Shown: positions 8,361 through 16,898 of the stretch, in pieces | How positions within the stretch are numbered: position 1 is the stretch's first letter | Layout: each line of letters starts with the position of its first letter | From: an uncultured Roseobacter sp. | GTDB lineage: Bacteria; Pseudomonadota; Alphaproteobacteria; Rhodobacterales; Rhodobacteraceae | DNA: 64,000 bases | Assembly (NCBI RefSeq): GCF_947499265.1 | Contig: NZ_CANMNK010000008.1 | Span: forward strand, 124,001 to 188,000 | Reading direction: 5' to 3' | Notes under the pieces: model-generated | Told to the model about the DNA's origin: nothing | The model's input: the letters and a program-made list of their open reading frames with translations, nothing else | Database searches by the model: none | Made by a program: the position numbers and the translations under genes

Positions 8361-9092
8361 TCAGGACCGGGCGGCGCGGGAGGCAAAAACGCTTGCAGCG
8401 AGCGTTTGGGTTTCCGCCTCCAACGCCGTCAGGGCCGCACTGGTCGCAACCCCATCCTGTGCCTCGATCGCATCGGCAATATCGGTATGCAGCGCGATGA
8501 TCCGGGCGCGGTCGCGGGCGGTGAAGGTGATCATGTTCATCAGGGGCTGCATGGCTTCGACGGCACCGGCCAGTTGATAGCTGAGCACCGGGTTTCCCGC
8601 ACCATCGACCAGCGCACGGTGGAACGCCACATCGGAGGCACAAAAGGCCTCATCCGTCAGCCCCGGCTGGCCCTGCCGGTGAATTTCGGCGCGCATGGTT
8701 GCCAGATGATCTGCCGAACGCCGATCCGCGGAGAGCGGCGCACAGGCCCGTTCCAGCGCGTATCGCGCCTCGCAAGCGGTGCCAAAACTCACCGCGTTCA
8801 TGCTTAGCAGAAGCGTTGAGGTGGTGATCTGCTGGGGGTAGGCGGCCTCGAAGCTCAACCGATTTACAAAAGCGCCGCCCGTGGCGCCGCGTTGCGTGCG
8901 GATAAGCGATTGCGCTGCCAGCCGCTTTAACGCCTCGCGTACCGTGGGGCGCGAGACCTCGAATTGCTCAGACAATTCCGCCTCCGACGGCAGGCGTTCA
9001 TCGACGATCAACGTGCCATCGACAATTGCGTCGCGAATGGCCGCGGCAATCTGTGCGGAGAGGTCGGCGGGGTTGTCGGGGTCAATTTTCAT
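8361..9092 (-). CDS. GntR/FadR-type transcriptional regulator (FCD)
   Basis: A 243-aa regulator with an N-terminal winged helix (ERLPSEAELSEQFEVSRPTVREALKRL in part, then IRTQRGATGGAFV) and a C-terminal all-helical FCD ligand domain (about residues 85-235, with AFHRALVDGAGNPVLSYQL and the closing HTDIADAIEAQDG). FCD regulators usually sense carboxylic acids bound through a metal. It is divergent from the DUF2182-DUF1326-DinB-dmdA operon, so control of that operon is the natural hypothesis. A 5-5-5 inverted repeat lies in the shared gap. Confidence 0.88.
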   Translation of the reverse strand: MKIDPDNPADLSAQIAAAIRDAIVDGTLIVDERLPSEAELSEQFEVSRPTVREALKRLAAQSLIRTQRGATGGAFVNRLSFEAAYPQQITTSTLLLSMNAVSFGTACEARYALERACAPLSADRRSADHLATMRAEIHRQGQPGLTDEAFCASDVAFHRALVDGAGNPVLSYQLAGAVEAMQPLMNMITFTARDRARIIALHTDIADAIEAQDGVATSAALTALEAETQTLAASVFASRAARS

Positions 9093-9123
9093 ATGTCTTA
9101 CAATTAGTGTTTGCTCGATTTCT

Positions 9124-9138
9124 AAATGTCTGGCATTT
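9124..9138. promoter_or_regulatory. Candidate GntR operator
   Basis: AAATG-TCTGG-CATTT is a perfect 5-bp inverted repeat with a 5-nt spacer in the gap between the divergent GntR/FCD regulator and the dmdA operon. Its size and position suit a GntR-family dimer site. Only one copy is seen and no promoter is clearly resolved, so this is suggestive. Confidence 0.35.
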
Positions 9139-9177
9139 GATTGGCAAGGAAGAAGGACTCACCCCTTGCACGGTTTG

Positions 9178-9939
9178 ATGCGATCCACTCTCTGGCTGAG
9201 CTTTTTCGCTGCCATTCTGGCGGCGTGGTGGGTAATGTACGCGATGAGTCTGGACATGGATCTCGACCTGCTGGGGCGTCCCGGTGAGATGGGCGCGGCG
9301 ATGGCTGCGATGGATCCGCGCATGCCCATGTATATGCCGATGGCCAATTTCGGCCCGCTGTTCTGGATGTGGGCGATCATGATGGCGGCGATGATGCTGC
9401 CGACGCTTGTGCCGACCTTGCGCGTCTACGAGGACCTGATGGTGAGTGCTAACGGCACGCGGACCGGGTGGCTGGGCGTGCTGCTGGGCTATTTCATCGT
9501 CTGGGTGGTTTTTGCTGCGGCGATCACCGGCGCGCAACTGGCACTCCTTTTTGGCGGCGTGATCGACATGCTGGGCATTGCACGGAGCGCTTGGGTGGGC
9601 GGCGGTTTGCTGCTGATCGTAGGGCTTTTTCAGTTTACCCGCGCCAAGGAAATCTGCCATGGTGTTTGTCACGCCCCCGCGATGTATTTTCTGGGCCACT
9701 GGCGTACCGGCTTTGCGGGCGGGCTGCGGATGGGGCTGGGGCTCGGCGCGTTTTGCGTCGGTTGCTGCTGGGGTTTCATGGCACTGGGCTTTGTCGGCGG
9801 GGTGATGAACCTCGCCTGGATGGGGCTTGCCACGCTTTTCATGGTCATTGAGAAACTGCCACAGATTGGCCACCTGGTGACAAAGCCGATGGGAATTTTA
9901 CTGTGCCTTGCGGGGCTTGCAGTGATGATAGGAGGATAG
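9178..9939 (+). CDS. DUF2182 integral membrane protein
   Basis: A roughly 253-aa integral membrane protein of the DUF2182 family, sometimes described as putative metal-binding. Visible features are the Met-rich loop MDPRMPMYMPMANF after helix 1, WMWAIMMAAMMLPT, and KEICHGVCHAP followed by GLGLGAFCVGCCWGFM. The Cys/His/Met content suggests metal or thiol chemistry; the function is unproved. ATG 9178 starts at MRSTLWL; an in-frame TTG at 9166 is better spaced from the AAGGAAGAAGGA ribosome binding site and may be the true start. Three bases separate it from the DUF1326 gene. Confidence 0.85.
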   Translation: MRSTLWLSFFAAILAAWWVMYAMSLDMDLDLLGRPGEMGAAMAAMDPRMPMYMPMANFGPLFWMWAIMMAAMMLPTLVPTLRVYEDLMVSANGTRTGWLGVLLGYFIVWVVFAAAITGAQLALLFGGVIDMLGIARSAWVGGGLLLIVGLFQFTRAKEICHGVCHAPAMYFLGHWRTGFAGGLRMGLGLGAFCVGCCWGFMALGFVGGVMNLAWMGLATLFMVIEKLPQIGHLVTKPMGILLCLAGLAVMIGG

Positions 9940-9942
9940 AAG

Positions 9943-10650
9943 ATGGCGCGGAACAAAAAGGCGGATGCCGATAAGCTGCCGATCAGCCAGCGGATTGATC
10001 AGCGGATGCCGAACCCCAAGCGGCGGCAGACTAGCCCGACCGACTGGGCGATCAAGGGCGAGCTCTTTCTGAACTGCTCCTGCACGGTGTTTTGCCCCTG
10101 CGTCGTATCACTGGGGGCGCATCCGCCCACGGAAGGCCACTGCCATGCTTGGATGGCGATTGCCATTGATGAGGGGCATTATGAAGGCGAAGACCTTGCC
10201 GGCCTGAACATCGGGCTGCTGGTCGACATACCGGGGCGTATGGGTGAGGGGAACTGGAAGGTTGCGGCTTATGTGGATGAGCGCGCCACCGGCAAGGCCT
10301 ACAACGGGATTTTGCAGATCTTCTCGGGCGCGGCTGGCGGCACCACCGGGCTTTTCACCATGCTGGTGAGCGAGATCATCGGCGCCGAACGTGCACCGGT
10401 TGAGATCGTGCGCGACGGCAACCGGCGCAGCATCATGATCGGGCGCAAGATTCAGGGCGAGATCGAGATGGTCGCGGGCAAGGACCCCGAGCATCCGGTG
10501 ATGGTGAGCAATTCGAAATACTGGATGGGTCCGGACATCATCGCCGCCACCGGCCTCAAAAGCCGGGTGCGCGACTACGGTCGGGTCTGGGATTTCGGTG
10601 GAAAATCGGCGGAGATCTGTCCGATTGATTGGAAAGGCCCCAAACCGTGA
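9943..10650 (+). CDS. DUF1326 domain protein
   Basis: A 235-aa cytoplasmic protein of the DUF1326 family. The diagnostic segment is LFLNCSCTVFCPCVVSLGAHPP, a CxCxxxCxC cluster that may bind metal, followed by GHCHAWMAIAIDEGHYEGEDLAG. DUF1326 and DUF2182 genes are often adjacent in proteobacteria, and here only 3 bp separate them, so they probably work together. The basic N-terminus (about 35 aa) is not part of the domain. Its TGA overlaps the GTG of the DinB gene. Function is unknown. Confidence 0.85.
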   Translation: MARNKKADADKLPISQRIDQRMPNPKRRQTSPTDWAIKGELFLNCSCTVFCPCVVSLGAHPPTEGHCHAWMAIAIDEGHYEGEDLAGLNIGLLVDIPGRMGEGNWKVAAYVDERATGKAYNGILQIFSGAAGGTTGLFTMLVSEIIGAERAPVEIVRDGNRRSIMIGRKIQGEIEMVAGKDPEHPVMVSNSKYWMGPDIIAATGLKSRVRDYGRVWDFGGKSAEICPIDWKGPKP

Positions 10651-11156
10651 TCGATCCGGCCTACGCACAGACGATGGCGCGCTACAATCGCTGGCAGAAC
10701 GATCAGTTGACGCCGGTGCTGCAGGCCCTATCGCCTGAAGAACTGACAAAGGACCGCGGCGCTTTCTTCGGCTCGCTGCTGGCCACGGCTAACCATCTGC
10801 TCTGGGGGGATACGATCTGGATGAGCCGGTTTGATGCATCGGTGGCCCCCCCGGCTGTTCCTGCCAAGGAGCATGCAACGCTGCACCCGACCATCGCCTC
10901 CTGGGCGGCGGACCGGTTTCGCATGGATGGTCGGATATCCCAATGGGCCGACCGGTTGCGGGCCTTGGACCTGCGCGAAGATCTCATCTGGTCATCAGCG
11001 ACCCTGGGCCGCGAGATGCGGACGCCGATGACAGCTGCTGTTGTGCATTTCTTCAACCATCAGACGCACCACCGCGGCCAGATCCATGCCATGCTGACGG
11101 CGATGGGGCAGAAGGCGCCGGTGACTGATCTGGCCTTTATGCCGGAGGATGCCTGA
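10647..11156 (+). CDS. DinB family protein
   Basis: A 169-aa four-helix-bundle protein of the DinB/YfiT-like family. It starts MIDPAYAQTMARYNRWQNDQL, with the metal-ligand histidines expected in TANHLLWGD and in FFNHQTHHRGQIHAML near the C-terminus. Members are often thiol-dependent transferases or metalloenzymes of unknown substrate. The start is GTG 10647, overlapping the upstream TGA (GTGA); an upstream in-frame ATG at 10629 lies inside the DUF1326 gene. One base separates its stop from dmdA, which argues for coupled translation. Confidence 0.85.
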   Translation: MIDPAYAQTMARYNRWQNDQLTPVLQALSPEELTKDRGAFFGSLLATANHLLWGDTIWMSRFDASVAPPAVPAKEHATLHPTIASWAADRFRMDGRISQWADRLRALDLREDLIWSSATLGREMRTPMTAAVVHFFNHQTHHRGQIHAMLTAMGQKAPVTDLAFMPEDA

Positions 11157-11157
11157 G

Positions 11158-12261
11158 ATGGCGCTGATTTCTCATTCGCGCAGGCTGCGCCGCACGCCGT
11201 TTTCCCAAGGTGTGGAGGCTGCCGGTGTCAAAGCCTACACGGTTTACAATCACATGCTTTTGCCGACGATGTTCGAGAGCGTGGAGGCGGATTATCACCA
11301 CCTGAAAAATCATGTGCAGGTGTGGGATGTCTCGGTGGAACGGCAGGTGGAGTTGCGCGGGCCCGATGCGGCACGGCTGATGCAGATGCTGACGCCGCGC
11401 GACCTGCGTAGCATGCTGCCCGGGCGCTGTTTCTACGTGCCCATTGTTGATGAAACCGGCGGTATGCTGAACGATCCGGTGGCGGTAAAGCTTGCCGAAG
11501 ACCGTTGGTGGATCTCGATTGCCGACAGCGATTTGCTGCTCTGGGTCAAGGGGATCGCGAATGGCTACCGGCTCGATGTGCTGATCGACGAGCCCGATGT
11601 CTCGCCACTTGCCGTGCAAGGCCCCAAGGCCGAAGATCTGATGGCGCGCATCTTTGGCGAGACCATTCGCGACGTGCGGTTTTTCCGCTTTGGTCTTTTC
11701 GAGTTCGAAGGCCGCGAACTGGTGGTTGCGCGGTCAGGGTATTCCAAGCAGGGCGGGTTTGAGATCTACGTTGAGGGCAGCGATCTGGCGATGCCGCTTT
11801 GGCATGCGCTTTTTCGCGCTGGTGAAGATCTGAATGTCCGTGCAGGCTGCCCCAATGCCATCGAGAGGATCGAGGGCGGATTGCTGTCTTATGGCAACGA
11901 CATGACCGACGACAACACTCCGCATGAATGCGGCCTGGGGCGGTTCTGCGACACGCAAACGGCGATTGGCTGTATTGGTCGGGACGCGCTGCTGAGGGTG
12001 GCCAAGGAGGGCCCGGTGCAGCAGGTTCAGGCGATTGCCATTGAGGGTGACGCGGTGCCGCTTTGCGATCGGATCTGGCCGCTTTACGGGGGTGGGCGCC
12101 GCGTGGGTCAGATCACTTCCGCGATCTGGAGCCCGGATTTTGCCACCAATGTCGCCATCGGTATGGTGCGGATGACCCATTGGGACAGCGGCACGAAACT
12201 GGAAGTTGAGACACCGGATGGCATGCGCGTGGCGACCGTACAGCCCGGGTTCTGGGCGTAG
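11158..12261 (+). CDS. dmdA: Dimethylsulfoniopropionate demethylase
   Basis: DmdA (367 aa), a GcvT-fold enzyme that transfers a methyl group from DMSP to tetrahydrofolate, giving methylmercaptopropionate. The protein reads like roseobacter DmdA as I recall it: SRRLRRTPFSQGVEAAGVKAYTVYNHMLLP in part, YHHLKNHVQVWDVSVERQVEL, ETGGMLNDPVAVKLAEDRWW, SGYSKQGGFEIYVEG and AIERIEGGLLSYGNDM. A general aminomethyltransferase is the alternative, but the N-terminus and the neighbouring acuI support DmdA. The start follows the DinB stop by one base. It is the last gene of the DUF2182 operon. Confidence 0.9.
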   Translation: MALISHSRRLRRTPFSQGVEAAGVKAYTVYNHMLLPTMFESVEADYHHLKNHVQVWDVSVERQVELRGPDAARLMQMLTPRDLRSMLPGRCFYVPIVDETGGMLNDPVAVKLAEDRWWISIADSDLLLWVKGIANGYRLDVLIDEPDVSPLAVQGPKAEDLMARIFGETIRDVRFFRFGLFEFEGRELVVARSGYSKQGGFEIYVEGSDLAMPLWHALFRAGEDLNVRAGCPNAIERIEGGLLSYGNDMTDDNTPHECGLGRFCDTQTAIGCIGRDALLRVAKEGPVQQVQAIAIEGDAVPLCDRIWPLYGGGRRVGQITSAIWSPDFATNVAIGMVRMTHWDSGTKLEVETPDGMRVATVQPGFWA

Positions 12262-12275
12262 CCTTTGCGGGACCG

Positions 12276-12316
12276 TCGGAGCCTCCGGCGGGGATATTTT
12301 GAGCCAGAAGAAACAG
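12276..12316 (+). repeat. Rhodobacteraceae-type intergenic element
   Basis: The dmdA-acuI gap holds GGAGCCTCCGGCGGGGATAT followed by TTTGAGCCAGAAGAAAC. This matches a GC-rich stem followed by GGATATTT and a purine-rich tail that I recall as recurring in intergenic regions of Rhodobacteraceae. A second related copy, with a stronger hairpin, is at 63131-63175 on the minus strand. A role in mRNA 3' ends or stability is possible. Confidence 0.45.
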
Positions 12317-12342
12317 GGGACAGCCCCCGGAATGGAGACGTG

Positions 12343-13335
12343 ATGTTCAAGGCACTTGTGGTGAACAAGGATGAGGAAAGCGGCAAAACGTCTGCTGCAG
12401 TCGAGGAGATGACGGTTGCGCAATTGCCTGCGGGTGATGTGACCGTTGCGGTCGAGTTTTCCACGGTGAACTACAAGGACGGGCTGTGCATTGGCCCCGG
12501 CGGCGGTTTGGTGCGTAATTATCCGCATGTGCCGGGGATCGATTTTGCAGGCACGGTCGAGGCGTCGGATGATGACCGCTACAAACCGGGCGACAAAGTG
12601 GTGCTGACCGGGTGGCGCGTGGGCGAGATGCATTGGGGGGGCTATGCGCAAAAGGCGCGGGTCAAGGCGGATTGGCTGGTGCCGTTGCCCGAGGGGCTGG
12701 ACACGCGTGCGGCCATGGCGGTGGGCACTGCGGGGTTCACGGCGATGCTGTCGGTCATGGCGTTGGAGGATCACGGGTTGAAACCCGGCGATGGTCCGGT
12801 GCTTGTGACCGGCGCTGCCGGTGGTGTTGGGTCGGTTGCAGTGGCGTTGCTAGCGGCACTGGGGCATGAGGTGGCCGGTGTCACCGGGCGGCCGGAGACG
12901 GCAGATTATCTGAACTCTCTTGGCGCCAGCCAGATTGTCGTGCGGGAAGAGATCAACGAGACCGTCAAACGCCCGCTAGAGGCGGAAACCTGGGCCGGCT
13001 GTGTGGACGCCGTTGGCGGCGCCATGCTGGCCCGTGTTCTGGGGCAGATGAAATACGGCGCGTCTGTTGCGGCTGTTGGTCTTGCCGGGGGGGCGGGGCT
13101 GCCTGCAACCGTCATTCCATTCCTGCTGCGGGGTGTGAACCTGCTGGGCATCGATTCCGTGATGCAACCCTATGAAAACCGTGTCCGCGCCTGGCAGCGG
13201 ATCGCGTCTGATCTGCCGATGGACAAGCTTGAGGCAATGGTGATGCCCGCGACGCTGGACGACCTGCCGAAGCTTGGCGGCGATATCCTGAAAGGGCAGA
13301 TCAAGGGCCGCGTCGTCGTTGATGTGAACGCCTGA
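12343..13335 (+). CDS. acuI: Acrylyl-CoA reductase (NADPH), AcuI family
   Basis: A 330-aa medium-chain reductase of the AcuI/YhdH type, which reduces toxic acryloyl-CoA to propionyl-CoA in DMSP and acrylate metabolism. Visible are the VNYKDGLCI segment after the first strand, the NAD(P)-binding VLVTGAAGGVGSVAVALLAALGHEV, and the YhdH-type closing region GVNLLGIDSVMQP and PKLGGDILKGQIKGRVVVDV. It lacks the zinc ligands of alcohol dehydrogenases. ATG 12343 follows GGAGACG. It lies 81 bp downstream of dmdA, the pairing known from roseobacters. Confidence 0.9.
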   Translation: MFKALVVNKDEESGKTSAAVEEMTVAQLPAGDVTVAVEFSTVNYKDGLCIGPGGGLVRNYPHVPGIDFAGTVEASDDDRYKPGDKVVLTGWRVGEMHWGGYAQKARVKADWLVPLPEGLDTRAAMAVGTAGFTAMLSVMALEDHGLKPGDGPVLVTGAAGGVGSVAVALLAALGHEVAGVTGRPETADYLNSLGASQIVVREEINETVKRPLEAETWAGCVDAVGGAMLARVLGQMKYGASVAAVGLAGGAGLPATVIPFLLRGVNLLGIDSVMQPYENRVRAWQRIASDLPMDKLEAMVMPATLDDLPKLGGDILKGQIKGRVVVDVNA

Positions 13336-13472
13336 GACGGTCGGCAGCGCGCTTACGGGATGCGATATCGTGTGTTGCCGTTGAGCAGCGTGAGACGGCG
13401 CACCGATGCTCTGGAACGCGGTGTGCGCTATCGCGCAAAATCTGCCCCTCTTAGGGAGTACGGATATTCAAT

Positions 13473-13511
13473 AAAAAGATCGCGGCGCAGCGCATGGGCA
13501 CGCTGCGCCGC
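13473..13511 (-). terminator. Rho-independent terminator for PepSY gene
   Basis: An 11-bp perfect stem GCGGCGCAGCG (13482-13492) and CGCTGCGCCGC (13501-13511) with an 8-nt loop lies just past the stop at 13517. On the minus strand it is followed by GATCTTTTTATT, giving the U-run. The stem alone could also slow plus-strand transcription coming from acuI. Confidence 0.75.
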
Positions 13512-13516
13512 CGCAT

Positions 13517-14917
13517 TTACGTCAAGCTATGGCGGAGCTTCGGCAGCTTTGACAAGATGAATATGTCAACCGCGAGGGTGGTCAAGAGCGCCAGCCCGGC
13601 CATCGGGAAAGCCATCGACACCCCAAGACCCACGAGAACCGCGCCCTGCCAGACGGGCATCTCCTTGGGCATCGGCGGGGCTGCCAAACGGCCAGCCCTG
13701 GCGGGGCGCCGCTTCCACCACATGACCACAGAAGAGACGCAGAGAAACAGCACGGAGAGGCACACCAGCGTGTTTGCCAGCACGCTCCACAACCCCAGCG
13801 TCCCCATATGCAGCGCAATGCCCACAGCCATCGCCTTGCCCGCAAGCGAATAATCTTCGTAGCGCACATCGGCCAGGATGTTCCCGCTGTGTTGATCCAC
13901 ATGCACGGTGCGATCCGACATCGGATCGGTGCTGTCGGTGCTCATTGAATCGCGGCTCAGCGTCCAGACACCGGTATCTCCGCTCGGCAGGTTCATCTGA
14001 TACCGCGCGTCAAACCCGAGCGCGCGGGCCAGGGCATCGACGCTGTCGATCGTAACCACGGCGCCGGTGATCCCGGCAACGCCCGCGTCGCTGCCCGAGG
14101 CGGGCATTGGCGTTAGCTCCAGCGCCCAAGGTACCTCGCGCCGGGCGTGGTTCATATTGGCATGCGTGTCGTCGGAAAGCGGCACGGCATCCCATTTCTC
14201 AGCCGGGAACTGACTCCAGGCCTGGACCATTTTGCCTCCCCATATTCCGGCCCAAGCAAGGCCGGACACAAGGAAGAACACCAAAATGACCGAGATCCAG
14301 ATGCCTACAACCCCGTGCAGGGATTTCCACAGCGACCGTCCGCGCGCAAGGGTGGGCAAAAGGGCTGCGCGCCAGCCCGTGCCGCGCGGCCACCACATGT
14401 AAAGACCGGTGGCAATCAGCACCAGCGTCAGCGATGCGGCGGTTTCCAGGAACCGGTCCCCAGTGACGCCGAGCATCAGGTCGCTGTGGATGCCGTCAAA
14501 AAAGTCATACCAGCCGGCGCGACGGGGAAAGGTCTCGATCACCTGGGCGGTAAACGGATCGACCGCGACCATTATCGCGTCCCCCTGGCTGTCGACGCGG
14601 AACAATGCGGCGACATCATGCGTGCGCGGGGCGACGTATTGCTTCAGAACGCCTTCGGGCACGACGGCCACCGCAGCGTCCGCCTGTTGCGAAACCGGGG
14701 TGGGGCTGTCTTGTGGCACAACCGCCGTGCGTTCGCCATCACGCCCGTCCAACCAGGCAATCCAAAGCATCATCATGCCGGTGAACGCCAGGATGGTCAG
14801 AAAGGGGATGACGAACAGGCCAGCGTAGAAATGCCAGCGCCAGGCGGCGAAGTAGAGTTTGTTTGCGGTGCCATCGGGCAGCGCATCGGTAGGGAATGTC
14901 ATGTTTGGGGTCTCCAA
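13517..14917 (-). CDS. PepSY-associated transmembrane protein
   Basis: A 466-aa inner-membrane protein of the PepSY_TM type: a first TM helix after WRWHFYAGLFVIPFLTILAFTGMMML, periplasmic PepSY-like segments containing AVDPFTAQVIETFPRR and NILADVRYEDYSLAGKAMAVGIALHMG, and later TM helices with MWWPRG and SVVMWWKRRPA. These proteins are typically linked to iron-siderophore or heme reduction and uptake. A small secreted gene lies 56 bp upstream on the same strand, so a two-gene unit is likely. No TonB receptor is in view. Confidence 0.85.
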   Translation of the reverse strand: METPNMTFPTDALPDGTANKLYFAAWRWHFYAGLFVIPFLTILAFTGMMMLWIAWLDGRDGERTAVVPQDSPTPVSQQADAAVAVVPEGVLKQYVAPRTHDVAALFRVDSQGDAIMVAVDPFTAQVIETFPRRAGWYDFFDGIHSDLMLGVTGDRFLETAASLTLVLIATGLYMWWPRGTGWRAALLPTLARGRSLWKSLHGVVGIWISVILVFFLVSGLAWAGIWGGKMVQAWSQFPAEKWDAVPLSDDTHANMNHARREVPWALELTPMPASGSDAGVAGITGAVVTIDSVDALARALGFDARYQMNLPSGDTGVWTLSRDSMSTDSTDPMSDRTVHVDQHSGNILADVRYEDYSLAGKAMAVGIALHMGTLGLWSVLANTLVCLSVLFLCVSSVVMWWKRRPARAGRLAAPPMPKEMPVWQGAVLVGLGVSMAFPMAGLALLTTLAVDIFILSKLPKLRHSLT

Positions 14918-14973
14918 GCCAGTAACCCGTCTCTGGGACGGGAGGGTCGCATTTGAACTGTGATTTTGTCAGA

Positions 14974-15339
14974 TCAGGCTTGAGGGGGCGCGCGGGTCAA
15001 TCGGGCCGGATCGAGGCCCTGGCTTTGGCGCAGGCGTTTCGAGACGAAGGCCAGCGTTCGGGTCTCTGCTAGAACGGCCAAGGTTGCGAGGCTGCCATGA
15101 TGCGGCAGCGCGAGGTTGTCGACGATGCGGCAGGCTTCACAATCGGTGGGCATCATCGGACCCTGTCCATCGATTTCACCGCAAATGTCGGCGAGCGATC
15201 CGCCTGCGGCAACATATTCCGCAAGTTCCGGCGACAGCGTGGCGCGGCCAAAGGTATGCGCGAACCCAACTGAAACCAATGCAAAGACCAAGACAAGCTT
15301 GGTTAGAACACTTGCAAGAAAGGGCAGAGACATGCGCAT
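14974..15339 (-). CDS. Small secreted protein, DUF2946-like
   Basis: A 121-aa protein with an N-terminal signal-like helix (LASVLTKLVLVFALVSVGFA), a central TDCEACRI cysteine pair, a following LPHHG, and a C-terminal tail ending TRAPPQA. The order of signal helix, CxxC, and a final R-x-P-P resembles DUF2946-type proteins often found beside metal or TonB uptake genes. The match is by pattern only. It precedes the PepSY gene and probably shares its transcript. ATG 15333 is an alternative start. Confidence 0.55.
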   Translation of the reverse strand: MRMSLPFLASVLTKLVLVFALVSVGFAHTFGRATLSPELAEYVAAGGSLADICGEIDGQGPMMPTDCEACRIVDNLALPHHGSLATLAVLAETRTLAFVSKRLRQSQGLDPARLTRAPPQA

Positions 15340-15478
15340 AGCTGGATCAATAGCCAGATATCTGCGGTTGCACTAGAGGGTATTCGGTGCCGTGTGGCAA
15401 TCCGGTCGCTGAGTGCAAGAGAAGCCGTCAGATCAGGTTTTTTTGGACAGTATCTCTCTGCGCTGAGATCAGCGAGCC

Positions 15479-16351
15479 CTATTCAAACAGGCTCGTTTGG
15501 GTCAGCCAATCGACCGTGGCCTCCATACGCGGCATGCCGCGCGTATCACGGTGCCGCATCAACCAGACATCGCGATACATCTCCTGTGCCAGCTGATCTT
15601 CAAGCCTTTCCAGCTGCGGCGCGTTGCGCGCAACCGCATCGGGCAGCACCGAACGAACAGGCATGTGAAGGGTGGTTTCATAGGCGGCCTCAAGATCGTG
15701 CATGAGCAGGCTGGAGAGCCTGCCACCTGAAGCCTTAGCCAGCATTTCGGTCCAGGACGCCTGCGGCAAATGCCGCGCGATGGATTCGTAGCCCAGCCAG
15801 GGACGGTCGCCCGTTGGCACATCTGCGAACCCTGTCGCCGTAAAGGCGGAAAAAATCACCCGACCCAGCCGCTGCGCGAGCACCGCGTCGCCGCCCTCTT
15901 TGGGCTTGCCAAACCGGATCGCCAGATCAACCTCTCGACGCGTGAGGCTGAGGTTGCGGTTGTCCGGCACAAGGCTGACCTGAAGGGCGGGGTGGGCTGT
16001 GGTGAAACCCGAAAGGCGAGGAATGACAAACCGGTTGAGTAAAAATGGGGACGCCGTCAGTCTGACCGTGCCGCTGAGAATCGTATCTTGACCCAGTGCA
16101 GCCTCCGCCTGAATCGCGTGGCGTTCCATCGCATCGGCGTGATTTGCCAGCGTCTGCCCGCTTTCGGTAAGGCCAACCGTGCCATCCCGGTCCCGTATCA
16201 GCAGGGCGACACCGGCCCCGTCTTCCAACATCTTGAGCCTGCGCGACACGGTGGTGGCGTTGACGCCCAGAAGCGTCGCAGCGCCTGAGAGGGATTGCGC
16301 GCGGGCGAGCGCAAGTAGAATTCGAAGATCATTCCAGGGCAGGGACTGCAT
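15479..16351 (-). CDS. LysR family transcriptional regulator
   Basis: A 290-aa LTTR. The N-terminal winged helix reads MQSLPWNDLRILLALARAQS, LSGAATLLGVNATTVSRRLK and continues into the linker helix; residues about 90-285 form the periplasmic-binding-like effector domain (VRLTASPFLLNRFVIPRL). It is divergent from the YciI gene 83 bp away, and LTTRs usually control the divergent neighbour. An inverted repeat in the gap fits an LTTR site. Confidence 0.9.
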   Translation of the reverse strand: MQSLPWNDLRILLALARAQSLSGAATLLGVNATTVSRRLKMLEDGAGVALLIRDRDGTVGLTESGQTLANHADAMERHAIQAEAALGQDTILSGTVRLTASPFLLNRFVIPRLSGFTTAHPALQVSLVPDNRNLSLTRREVDLAIRFGKPKEGGDAVLAQRLGRVIFSAFTATGFADVPTGDRPWLGYESIARHLPQASWTEMLAKASGGRLSSLLMHDLEAAYETTLHMPVRSVLPDAVARNAPQLERLEDQLAQEMYRDVWLMRHRDTRGMPRMEATVDWLTQTSLFE

Positions 16352-16367
16352 GTTTGCAGGTATCTAC

Positions 16368-16392
16368 TGCATTCATCCGAATTGTAAATGCA
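16368..16392. promoter_or_regulatory. Candidate LysR box
   Basis: TGCATT (16368-16373) and AATGCA (16387-16392) are perfect inverted arms 13 nt apart in the LysR-YciI divergent gap. Dyads with a T-to-A core of this size are typical LTTR recognition sites. It lies 42 nt upstream of the YciI start. Confidence 0.45.
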
Positions 16393-16434
16393 TATCCGCA
16401 GATCGATACTGCCCGCGATATCCAGGAGGCAGCG

Positions 16435-16731
16435 ATGCTCTTTATTGTTCATTTCCATGACAACGAAACCGCAGAACCCGACCTGCGCGCACGGTATATG
16501 GCGGCGCATCTGGCGTTTCTGGGTGATCATAAGGACCAGATCCACGCCGCAGGCCCGCTGAAAGAGCAAGACGGGCAGATCAAAAGCGGGCTCTGGCTGG
16601 TCGATGTGGAAAGCACTGACGCCGCATGGGCGCTGGTGCATGCTGATCCGTTCTGGCCGACCGGTCTGAGGGATCGGGTAGAGATCAAGCAGTGGATGCA
16701 GGTCTTTGCCGATGGTGAGGCGCTGATCTGA
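16435..16731 (+). CDS. YciI family protein
   Basis: A 98-aa protein of the YciI-like family (ferredoxin-like alpha+beta dimer; biochemical role mostly unknown). It begins MLFIVHFHDNETAEPDLRAR and has the expected ARYMAAHLAFL helix with a His, GPLKEQDGQIKSGLWLVDVES, and HADPFWPTGL (the usual DP-F segment). The start at 16435 is set by CAGGAGG six bases upstream. It is divergent from the LysR gene and probably its target. Confidence 0.85.
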   Translation: MLFIVHFHDNETAEPDLRARYMAAHLAFLGDHKDQIHAAGPLKEQDGQIKSGLWLVDVESTDAAWALVHADPFWPTGLRDRVEIKQWMQVFADGEALI

Positions 16732-16846
16732 CCCCGTTGCGCCGATCTTGACGCCAGGTGCGATCTGCTCTTTCGACCTGAATTCGCGCTCCACCGACTT
16801 CAGCAACAGGATTAAACCGCCGAGGCTAGCGGGCAGGGCGGTAAGT

Positions 16847-16876
16847 AAAAAAGGGCGCCCGAAGATACAGGCGCCC
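16847..16876 (-). terminator. Rho-independent terminator for BCCT gene
   Basis: AGGGCGCC (16852-16859) and GGCGCCCT (16869-16876), an 8-bp perfect stem, sit just past the BCCT stop. On the minus strand the stem runs straight into a TTTTTT tract (16852-16847 region). Confidence 0.8.
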
Positions 16877-16898
16877 TGTGCCGCTTCTTGAGCAGATC

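Noticed and set aside
7380-8807. A 475-codon plus-strand open frame opposite the metalloprotease and GntR genes
   Set aside because: It is antisense to two clear genes and its translation is rich in His, Arg and Gly typical of shadow frames in GC-rich DNA.
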